From Pyrenophora tritici-repentis (Eukaryota > Ascomycota > Dothideomycetes > Pleosporales > Pleosporaceae), in assembly GCF_003171515.1 (NCBI RefSeq), contig NC_089397.1, positions 1,240,001 through 1,304,000 of the forward strand: DNA of 64,000 nt, written 5' to 3'. The notes beneath the pieces were generated by a model. The model had not been told where the DNA came from, did no database searches, and saw nothing but the letters and a program-made list of their open reading frames with translations. Position numbers and translations under genes: made by a program. This document shows positions 54,768 to 64,000 of the stretch, in pieces (the stretch's first letter is position 1; each line of letters opens with the position of its first letter).

Positions 54768-56682
54768 TATTGACCCATTGGCATAGTCAGTTGTCTATAG
54801 CACAGCCATCAAGTCGTCGATTGGCATTCGTACATATCCAGAGAAAAGACGTAAAAAGTACCATCCCACGCGCCACTGCGCAGTAGTACCTGAGCAAGAT
54901 GACCGGCGCGAGATAGCCAGTTTCCATGACTGTCATGTTCATGTCGCAGTCGTACGTTTTGGGTACCACTGGTGGTATGGCTTGCAGGCATAGCCGGACA
55001 TGTGCGGGGATAAGCATGTGGAACGAATGACATGTTCTGCGAGTAGCTAATTTCACATGCTTCAACACCTTGTCAATCCCCTGCACACAGAGCCGCTGGA
55101 TGATCTGTTGCGATACCTGATAGCGAATCCATTCTGACGATAATCTTGTCCTGCTCACCCACGCGCTGACGCAGGGGCAGCGGAATTCAATCCAGAAGGC
55201 CCATGGTCCTCCTTTGACCTGAGACAGTGCACGCGCTCGCGCTCCGGCGCCCCAACACCCGCCATTTCCCCCCCCCCCCGCCACTCGCCAGTCACCAAGA
55301 CCGACACGGCACGCACCGCCCCCAAGCAAGCCCCGAAATCCCAGACACGCCAGTCCTGTCGGACATGGTTCCTTTCACTAATTAGTTAATTAGTGTGATG
55401 CCTGATCTGTGAGGCAGTGACGGACGTGAATGGCTGCGTTCAGCTGTCAAAACAGCCCAGGCGCATCAATGTCGCTATCTTTGACCAGCGCTCATGAGAT
55501 GACAGCTTGGTCCTGGTCGCTAGCGGCATATCCAACACCCTCCTGGCGATCTACGCCACATCACCTTGTGAGCCATGCTCCGCCCTATTTGGATGCCTAA
55601 TTCGAGTGTCCTTGAGTGGAATGCGCCCCATCTAGTGAGCCATCATGCAGCGACCCCCAATGAAAAACCGCAGTACTCCACCCCTTGACGGACCATGGCT
55701 TTCCCTCTTGATCGGAACCCGGGCTCCTCATCAGCGTTCCCTTTTACGCAGCAGCCATCGGAACAAACGAGTCCTTGATGCAGGTGCGGGTGCACAACAG
55801 TGACTGACCCCGAACATTAATGCGCGGCCTCCTGATGAGATCAAGGGTGATGGGCTCGGTCTCCTACAGTGTACCGTACGTCTGTTGTTCATCTCGTTGC
55901 TTCGTTAGCGTCTGGCCCCCAACGGTCAAACTGGTGGGCCCACAGCGCTGTATTCCCATCGTATGGTCCGCATCGTCCTCCGGATGATCTAGTGAGTTGC
56001 CCAGGCCGCGGGATGCAGCTCAGAGCATGGGAGTTAGCTTTGGTCATATCGCCATACAGTAGCGATCTGCCAGAGCTTTGTCGAAATTGCCATGGATCTG
56101 CGGCTTCATCCTGGGGTTGGACACTATACGCTGTACGCGGCAGGAGCCAAGTGTCCACGTAGGACTAGTGGTGGCTGACAGCATGCGTTCCTACCGAGAG
56201 TGGCCCACCGGTCAAGCTGAAGTGCAGGGGAGTACATGTCAAGTGCAAGGTTTCACAAGATCGGTTTTTATTGGTGGCTCCATGCGGCTCTGCTGAGGGC
56301 ATATAGACATAAAACACTGTAGAGCATGACGGCCTCAGAGGTACATCATACCAGGACACTAGGCAGTGCAACTCGACATCCGGTTTCTTGCTTTGCTGCC
56401 TTGAGCTGTTATACTCATCAATCACTGCTCCGCCTCCTTTGTCTTGCTATTTCTTCGTCTAGTCCCAGCGCTCGGACTGTGGCTCACGGCCAGTATTACG
56501 AGCGAACACTTTGATCGTGCTGTTAGCTTCGTTGTAAGTGATAAAAACCTTGACATGAGACATTAGTGATGGGCATAGAGTTCTAACTATCCAGTGTAGT
56601 CTTTTATCAGTACATTACAAGGTCCTCGATCTGTATTGACAATCTCGGTTTTCCGAACTTGTCGCTTCGTGTAACATTGGAT
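54768..56682. other. Intergenic region, no gene seen
   Basis: 1.9 kb between EMC3 and the third C2H2 gene. It contains a C run near 55270 and an ATTAGTTAATTAG block near 55380. Short open frames on both strands are not protein-like. Confidence 0.5.
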
Positions 56683-58245
56683 ATGGCTATGAACGGCCAA
56701 CAGTTCGGAGACTTGCCGCAAATACAAGCCATGGACGACTCACATATGCATGGCTGGGCAGCAGAGCATTACAACTACTGGCAGCCATACAAGCAGCATC
56801 CAGTCAGCTTCCCTATGGAAGAAGCGTACATTGGCGACTTCGACTGCGGCGCGGTCAGCGTCCAACCAATGCAGCGGTTCATGCTCGAGCAGTCTCCACT
56901 TACGTCCGGCATGCTTCATGCGAACATCCCACTGGACGGTCGATACGAAAGGTACTACGAGCAGCAATGGCCTTCCACAGGTTGCTTTCGCAACATATCG
57001 CCAGACCGGACATCGTCTGGCAACACTAGCCAGAACACACAAGATGAAATACCTTCACCACAGATGTATCATACGGGCCTGCACTCGCACGGCAGTCCAA
57101 TGGAACAGTACCAATTATCGCTTGCATTCAATCCAATTGAGCAGTTCCAAGGTGGATCCTATCCAACCGAGACTCCAAAGTTCCAACAGAACATCAGCCT
57201 TCGCGAGCTGGAGTATGAGCCACCAGTACACGAAGCAGTGATAGAGGAAGCTGAGGAAGTCAAGATGAAGCAAGAAGCCACCTGCGACAAGGAGGATGAG
57301 GTTGTCAAGGAAGAAGCAACGCCAGAATACATGGGCTACGCAGACTCTGCCATTGGCCACTCAGTGCGCGACGCGCAATCAGTTGAGCCTGTCGATATAC
57401 CCGACGAGCCCGCATCTGATTCTGACTACAGTCCTTCTTCGTCCCGCTCCAGGAAGCGAAGACGGTCTACAGCATCCAACAGCAACTCAAACCGGACACA
57501 AAAGCGACGCGGCCACGCACGCAAAGACTCCCAGACCACTAGTCCCATCTCATCAGTAAAGTCAGAGAAGAAGTCTCGAAGGACCTCCAAGGCATACAGG
57601 GGAGTCATCATGGACACCAACACTCGAGACAGCGACCAACGGCCCTTCCCCTGTCCCCTCGCCGTCTACGGCTGCACATCCAGCTTCCCCTCCAAGAACG
57701 AATGGAAGCGACACGTCAGCACCCAACACATCAAGCTCGCCTACTGGCGCTGCAACCTCTGCGCCCCCTCCACCGACCCAAGCAACTCGCACGCCGTTTA
57801 CTACAACGACTTCAACCGCAAAGACCTCTTCACCCAACACCTCCGCCGCATGCACGCCGCACCCAAAGACAAGACCTCATCCAACCATCCAGAAAAGTAC
57901 CCCGTCACTGAAGACAACCTCGTCGAAATTCAGACGCGCTGTCACCTCCCCCTACGCTGCGCACCACAATGCTCAAAGTGTTTGTTCTGCGATAAGACGT
58001 TCCAGGGTGCGACATCGTGGGATGAGCGCATGGAACATGTGGGTCATCATCTGGAGAAGGATCAGAGCAGTGTAGCTAGTATGCTTGATCCGGCTACGTG
58101 GAGGGCAGATGAGGGGCTCGAGAAGTACCTTGTTGAGGAGGGGCTTGTTGTTAGGGATGCTGAGGGGTGGAAAATTGGAAGTGGGAAGCCTAGGAGGCGG
58201 CATGCGCCTGTGGAGAGTAGTGAGGATGAGGATGATGAGGAGTGA
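56683..58245 (+). CDS. C2H2 zinc-finger protein
   Basis: Single exon of 520 residues from ATG 56683 (MAMNGQQFGDLPQIQAMDDS); the frame extends a few codons upstream without ATG. The N-terminal half is disordered and rich in Gln, Ser and Tyr; an acidic stretch (EEAEEVKMKQEA) follows, then a Ser/Arg/Lys-rich likely nuclear localisation region (SRSRKRRRSTASN, KSEKKSRRTSK). Fingers begin near residue 322: FPCPLAVYGCTSSFPSKNEW followed by KRHVSTQH, then YWRCNLCAPSTD with LFTQHLRRMH, and a last CSKCLFCDKTF finger with MEHVGHH near 430. The C-terminus is acidic (SSEDEDDEE). The finger layout is the same as in the other two C2H2 genes of the window. It is probably a DNA-binding regulator; target unknown. 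Confidence 0.85.
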   Translation: MAMNGQQFGDLPQIQAMDDSHMHGWAAEHYNYWQPYKQHPVSFPMEEAYIGDFDCGAVSVQPMQRFMLEQSPLTSGMLHANIPLDGRYERYYEQQWPSTGCFRNISPDRTSSGNTSQNTQDEIPSPQMYHTGLHSHGSPMEQYQLSLAFNPIEQFQGGSYPTETPKFQQNISLRELEYEPPVHEAVIEEAEEVKMKQEATCDKEDEVVKEEATPEYMGYADSAIGHSVRDAQSVEPVDIPDEPASDSDYSPSSSRSRKRRRSTASNSNSNRTQKRRGHARKDSQTTSPISSVKSEKKSRRTSKAYRGVIMDTNTRDSDQRPFPCPLAVYGCTSSFPSKNEWKRHVSTQHIKLAYWRCNLCAPSTDPSNSHAVYYNDFNRKDLFTQHLRRMHAAPKDKTSSNHPEKYPVTEDNLVEIQTRCHLPLRCAPQCSKCLFCDKTFQGATSWDERMEHVGHHLEKDQSSVASMLDPATWRADEGLEKYLVEEGLVVRDAEGWKIGSGKPRRRHAPVESSEDEDDEE

Positions 58246-60480
58246 ATGGGTAGGTGTTTGGCTTGGTGGAAGTTTCTTTGGTTCGCAAGAAAAAGGTGTT
58301 TGCACGACACGTTCGCTTAGTTGATACCCTTGGTTTTTGGCGTTTGGGAGATTACGTTAGCGTCTACTTTGGCTCTCTCTCGACTTTCTGGTTTGAGGAT
58401 ACGTTTAGTACGCTGCTCTCGTTTTCTACATGATAAATTATAGAAAGAATAACGTTCCAACACCACATTAGCTGCTAGTTCTCATCTCCCTCTAGCATCT
58501 GATATCTTAATTCAATATTTGCAAAACATCGCTATCCAGCTATCTAATGAGCTGATATCCCCCAGAACTTGTTCTTCACTCCGGCACCCCTTCCCTCACA
58601 GTCGCGAAGTCGGAACTCCCACTAAGCAGCCAACGGCACCCCCGCAAACCTACTTCTTACATGTCCAAAACATTGGTACACTAACATAAAACATCTATAT
58701 TTACACCATCATCATCATCATCATCATCATTAACGGCCCCGCCTACCTACAATTCACAATCCATCCACAATCCACTCACTGCATACAACCTACCAGTCAC
58801 AGCGCCTCCTGCCTCCCCTCCCCAATCCCGCCTTATCTCCACGCTTCCATCGCCACCAACACCTACAAATGCCACAATCCAAAATCTAAGAATATACCTC
58901 TCCATCTTTCACCTCGGCAACGCCATCCCTCCTTCTCGGCACTTCGTCCCGGCCGATCAGTTAGTACAGCGAGCTACTTACCCGTTTGAGCAACCATGAC
59001 GCACGGGCGGAGGAGTTGTATTACGGCTGTTTGATGCGGGCGGGTGAGAAGCTTGGCGCGATTTTTGGCTGTGAGTTTGACGTGGGGGTGTGCATTTAGA
59101 TTTAGATAGGGAGGATTGGGATGGGGGTGGGGGTTTCTAGATGGTGCAGATGCAGATGCAGAGGCGGATGCGGGGGCGGAGATGAGATGAGATGGCATGG
59201 CATGGGAATAGCATGTGTAGCGGAAGATGGATGGTTTTACGGTTAGTAGAATTGTAGGATTGTAGGTAGCAGGGGCCCTTGAAGGATTGTAGTGCAGATG
59301 TACGGAGACGGGAGACTTTTTGATAGAGGCAAGTGCGTGAAGGGAGGGGCTGGAAATATCACTGTGGCTGTTTTCTGCTTGTGGCTGGTCGGAGCCGTGG
59401 GGTTTGACGGACGGGTACGCATTCGGGTTATGCGTGTGAGGCGAGGCATAGCCGTGGAAAGTGCGTCCAGATTGTGACCATAATGCACATGTGGTCCTTT
59501 CACGTGACTGGTACCTATTCGGTAAGAGTCATACAAGTAAACGGGCATCTGTCCCGTATTTACCGTTGCGCCTCCTCTCACTCATACCCTCTTATCAATA
59601 CCCTAACATAATCTCCAGAACAAAAGGCGAAAAATAGGCAAAGCAAACGACGTGTCGCTAACTCGATGCCTGAATGCATGTCTGCTGCCTATTCAGGCCA
59701 GCAAGAGTGGGGCACAAAGGTGAGGCTGAGACAAACCTCTGTCCTCCTGACCCGCCTCTGCAGCTACGAGCTTGATCCTCCAAGACTGCTTGCTTGCGCT
59801 TGCTTGCTTTGCTGCGCCCCCGCTTTGCAGGCCGGCTATCGGGTTTATCAATCCATGATCCGTGGCAGTGGTAGCGGTGTCTGGGCCTGGGCTAACTACT
59901 ACTGTGTGACGAAATAACATGCACCTTTCCCGTTGTCAAAGGTGAAGATGGAGGACCGATGCGCGCGGGTTAGATTGCGTGATGCAGGACGCTGGGCCGG
60001 TGAGGAAAGAGGGCAAATGTTTGCCTTGAGTACTCTGTTTATTGCCGAAACTGGGTATGCGGTTATTGAATATCAACTCTGGTCCTGCGCACATACAGCG
60101 TTCATGATTCACATGAATTAGCATTGCGTCATTGAAACGGATGTTCGTATCCGATCGCGTGGATGGTGTTCTGGGAGCATGCGTCGAGGATGCGAGTAGA
60201 TCCAAATCTAGATCTGAATCCGAATGCTTTCCCCGTTTACATGCATGATTGACGGGTATGGGATCCCAGGACGTGAATCCTTGGCTCGGTAGGTGCAGGA
60301 CGGATTCGGGTTCTGTAGGGAGCTTGCCCGGCAAGTGGCGCTGGCGGGGGGGGGGGTTGAGGGGATGACGTCATAGGCAGTGAGGCGTGTAGTTCAATAC
60401 ATAGACGACATTTTGGTGGCTTTAATAAGTTTGGATTTCACCGAAGCTAGAGTGGACTTCAGTCAAGCTAGCCAAGTACT
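58246..60480. other. Gene-free region
   Basis: Contains a CAT microsatellite at 58707-58730, GA- and GGAT-rich stretches near 59040-59230 and a G run near 60346. No coding frame with domain-like sequence. Confidence 0.5.
58707..58730. repeat. CAT trinucleotide microsatellite, 8 units
   Basis: Eight uninterrupted CAT units. Confidence 0.95.
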
Positions 60481-62420
60481 TAAGTAAGCTCGGTTCTCTT
60501 CCTCTGTCCTTCTCTTTCGTCTACAGGGTTCCAAAAGTTTATTCCAAAAACAGTGAAGAGACAACCAATAGTTTTCCGTGCGATCGCGTCGAAAGTTCTA
60601 TCTGGATACCATGATATGGTTCATTATTACTTCCATTCTATTCCCAAAATCAATGACAGCGACGAACTATGTGCAGAGTCCATTGTCATGTATGATGACA
60701 CATGTTCGTCAAAAGCTCGTTTGAAAATATACACGCTTCAAATGTTTTATCAATGCATCACCCAAAAGATCACTGTCTCTTATTATGCGAAATTGAAAAG
60801 AGAAAAAAACAGTTTAACAATGTTGCCACGTGCAATATACTCATTTTAAAACTCAAAAATGACCTCTGCCATGTGTCGCGTTCCTCGGGGCATATAAACT
60901 CTAATTCTATTATACCTTCTCTTCTCCTCGCACCTACAATATTTTTCTCAAAATATCTTAGAAAACACCTGGGACTGATGTGTCTGTAAAACCCGCATGA
61001 AGCATCTCATGGACTCTGCTTCTCCTCTCCGTGTATTTACTACACCTGCCAAAAAGATCCCTCTCTTCTTGCTATGATTGTCTCTGCCACCATAAAACTT
61101 CAAATCTCCAGATCGAAACACGGATCGGATTGAGTCATGTCTGGATTTGAGAAGCAAAAGTCTCAAACTCGATCTAACTGGCTTTTTACAAACAATATGT
61201 CAAAAGTCGAAAACATCAATATCCATGCCTCCGTCTCCCGGCACTGTTTCTACTAGACTTAAAATTACTTAGCGCATACGAGCTTGCGCATATAAACTCT
61301 TGACTTTCTCTCCTCTTCTTGGTTACTTCTTTACCTTACTTTCTCAAAATTCCTAAAATCAGCGCGCTCACAATGATATGTTTTCTCCGCGACCAAAAAT
61401 TTGACATGATAACCGAGGACCTCGTTGAATGTCTCCGCCTGTTCTCCTCCTGCGATTCAAAAGATAATAAAAAGATCACCGTCCCTTATATGAAAATCCA
61501 GTCTTCCCCGTTTTTCCTACTTTTCTACCTCACTTTCTTCCTCATCTTCTAAAAAAGTAGAAAGACCAAGCTGACATGACCGCTGTCCCTCAACGAAAAT
61601 AAAAAGTCCAATAATGGTATGTGTGCTTGTGACGCCACTGCAATCTATTTCCCCACTCTCAATAAAAGACGACGATGGAATCGAAAATGCCCGTCGCTCG
61701 AGTGAAAAAGTCAGGAGTAAAGGACGAATGTGTGCTGGATGCACTGTTCAAGAGGATGTATCCCAATCCCATGTTTCTCTCCTCTTCCTCCTCTTCCCCT
61801 CAAACCACACACACACTCTCTCTCATTTACCTAAAACCTATGCTGAATTCTAAAAAACACCCCCGCAACTAAAGGAAAAAGTCCAAAATAACACTATCAC
61901 CGACACATGTTCCAAAATGAATTGGAATGTACCGAATGTTCCTTCTGCTTCTGCTTCTTCTTCTTCTTCTAAAAAACTCGAGCTTTCTCCGAACATGACG
62001 TCTCCGTGACAATACACTACTCAAAAACTAATACTACTAGTCATGATGTTCTGCAACGCCAACACGAGGATCAAAACTAAAAATCATAACAACCCTTTCC
62101 GATGTTGCTGGAAAAGCGAACTTTCAACCTCAGCATGAAAAGTGCTTGTGGATAGACATATGTGGGCGTATGCATGTAGAGAGCGATGCATGTGTGTGAG
62201 ACTGCTGCGGTAAAAGGAACCCGGGATTCGGATATGGGCCGTTATTCTCAGTTGTTTGTAGTTAGGTTCATAGTGTAGCCCCTCTGAATGTGTTCATAAA
62301 ACTGAGCGGAGAAAGCAACGTGTAAAAACCAAGTACAGTCAGCGGTATTTTGACCGCAGAAAGAATCAACTAAAAATGGGGTGGAGATTGCTGTCATTTT
62401 GCTGGATGTATGGACTTGAA
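60481..62420 (-). repeat. Inverted block of the TATA-satellite
   Basis: Reading the minus strand gives the same order as the 28-34 kb array: purine-rich tract, TATA-like box, GC-rich block. On the plus strand this shows as CATATAAAC near 60891 and 61290 followed by CT-rich runs (CTCCTCTTCTTGGTTACTTC near 61312) and TCTCAAAATTCCTAAAA blocks. Further CT-rich units follow near 61510, 61780 and 61950. Period is less regular than in the main array. No gene seen. Confidence 0.55.
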
Positions 62421-62547
62421 AAATGGATACTCAGGTCTCATGTGAGGAGCATGTCTGAGCAGCGATGTTGATTAGTAGAGATGTAGGCTCAAATGACCGT
62501 TTGAAAGTGGACATAATTCGATGCAAAGCTATACCCTTGAACCAACA

Positions 62548-64000
62548 CTACAGCTCATCTTTGTATACCTCCTCACTCCCTTCCTGAGCCTCTTCCTCTT
62601 CGCCCTTTTCATCAGCCTGCTCCCTCTCCCTCTCTTTCCCCATACCTGCACCATCATCATCCTTGCTCTTCGTAGTCTTTTTCTTCGTCTTCTCGCCAAC
62701 CTGTTCGTCGGTATCAATAATACCTCGGAATTCCCTGCCGTGTGGTGTGTCAACCAGAACTAACTTCCACCCCTTCTTGCCAGCCAGCTTCTTCAGGTTG
62801 ACCTTGAATGTCTCTACATCCTTGGGATCGGCAATGTTGAACTTCTTCATCTCCTCCTTGGACATTTGTTTACCATCGCTGCTGGCTACCGTGGCAATGA
62901 AGGTTTCCTTTCCACCACCGACCACGACAGACTTTTCGATGACCTTGCCTTCGGTACCAACAAGCGTCTTGGCACCGACTTCGATCCCGCCGATGATGGG
63001 CCCGCGCTTCGTAGTGCCCTCAAGGCCATCAGTCGCGTCGCGTATGGGGTTGGTGTTGACGTCATCGGCATTCTCGGTGGCGATGAGGCGCTCAGCTGCC
63101 GCTATCTTGGCGGAGGCCTGCGCAGCCGTCCACGAATCGACTTCGGACTCTGGTATGACGGGTTTGCAGGTAATGGGGTGTGCAAGGTTCTCTTGCGGTG
63201 GGGTAAAGGCGACATCGTTGCAGAGGCGTGGTGTGTCAACAATCATGAGGTAGGAGCAGGTGCTCGTCTCCTTGATCATAGCAATTCGATCGGCGGACTG
63301 TGGGTTGCAATGGAACTGAAGGACGTGTCAGCATTGAGAGCGTTATGGAATTGGGTGCGACACATACCTGAACATCAATCTTGCGGGGCCTGCCTGTCAA
63401 ATCGCACTCTGTGCCGTCGGACAGACGTTGCACCATGTATCTGCTTGAACCCTTTGTTTCTAACCTGGGAACTTCCAGGCCCTTCTCTTCGTCGTCGTCC
63501 TTTACATGATCCTCATCATCGAAAGTCTCCTTGCTGCCCTGTTCGCTTCCGAGCGTCTTACGCGCGTCGCCTTTCTTGTTCTTCTCTTCCTTGGGATATC
63601 TCCCAAGCACAAAGCTATGCACGCTCGTGTCTTCCACTGGGGGGTAAATAGGGACGCCACGACCCGGCGGCAGCTGGTGGAACTGCTTGACCTCGTCCTT
63701 GTAGCAGAAGCTATAGCTCCACCAGCCGCTTAGGTAGTATATGCAGTTACCCCGCATACCCTCAAGAAGCTCCCATCCTCGATCCGTCGCTCGCATAAGC
63801 TCCTTCTCCTCTTCAGCCTTGGCTTCTGCAGCAGAGGTGGTGCTGTTTTGCAGGGTTTTCTCTGGTATCGTTGGTATGCTGCATAGATATCGCTGTCCGT
63901 GTAATACGATTGCTTCATATGTCTGCTCGAGTGCATCATCTGCGGGTGGTATATCCGCCGCTGGCTTATCGCGCTTCGAAAGTTCCTGGGTTTCCTGCGA
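62548..64000 (-). CDS. YOS9: YOS9/OS-9 homologue, ER quality-control lectin (5' partial)
   Basis: Exons 64000-63368 (open at the right window edge) and 63315-62548 with a 52 bp intron; 466 residues are visible. Yos9/OS-9 is a luminal ER lectin that reads trimmed mannose on misfolded glycoproteins and delivers them to the Hrd1 ERAD ligase. The MRH (mannose-6-phosphate receptor homology) domain is clear: GNCIYYLSGWWSYSFCYKDE, DGTECDLTGRPRKIDVQFHC across the exon junction, and KETSTCSYLMIVDTPRLCND, giving the paired Cys and the Arg, Glu and Tyr sugar contacts. An acidic/basic tail ends in KDEL, an ER-retention signal. The signal peptide lies beyond the window. Confidence 0.93.

Overview
The window is nuclear DNA of a filamentous ascomycete (Pezizomycotina). 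It has intron-containing genes with 45-76 bp GT-AG introns, several C2H2 regulators, a pogo/Fot1-like DNA transposon and a RNase H-bearing non-LTR element. A DUF3632-like gene and a 2EXR/F-box-like domain make Dothideomycetes (Pleosporales) the best guess, but that is inference. I rebuilt gene models by hand from splice sites; most multi-exon models close to a multiple of three.

Layout. 1-4 kb: the 3' part of a beta-lactamase-like/2EXR fusion gene, then a DUF3632-like gene broken by one in-frame TGA. 4.3-12.8 kb: a divergent pair, an NCS1 nucleobase/hydantoin-type permease (minus) and a hydantoinase/oxoprolinase-DUF917 enzyme (plus), sharing a promoter with four HGATAAG sites. The permease is split by a 5'-truncated LINE with a 16 bp target duplication. 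12.8-19.6 kb: gene-free AT-rich DNA with a 21 bp minisatellite, a solo LTR and an intact Fot1-like transposon. 19.6-26.2 kb: an MSB1-like polarity gene and a coiled-coil gene with a frame change. 26.5-34.4 kb: a foldback MITE followed by nearly 8 kb of gene-free DNA made of degenerate tandem units (about 154 bp, then about 175 bp, the latter each with a GA-rich tract and a TATA-like box). 34.6-58.2 kb: the housekeeping and regulatory block: a zinc-ribbon/RS-like protein, STT3, two C2H2 proteins, an unknown conserved protein, divergent SPC2/EMC3, and a third C2H2 protein. 58.2-62.5 kb: gene-free, with an inverted copy of the TATA-satellite. 62.5-64 kb: YOS9/OS-9, cut by the right edge.

How the genes work together. 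Four genes serve the ER secretory pathway: STT3 (N-glycosylation), SPC2 (signal peptide cleavage), EMC3 (membrane insertion) and YOS9 (ERAD lectin). The permease/hydantoinase pair looks like a small nitrogen-scavenging unit whose transporter has recently been lost. The most unusual structure is the degenerate TATA-bearing tandem array, present in at least three blocks and in both orientations.
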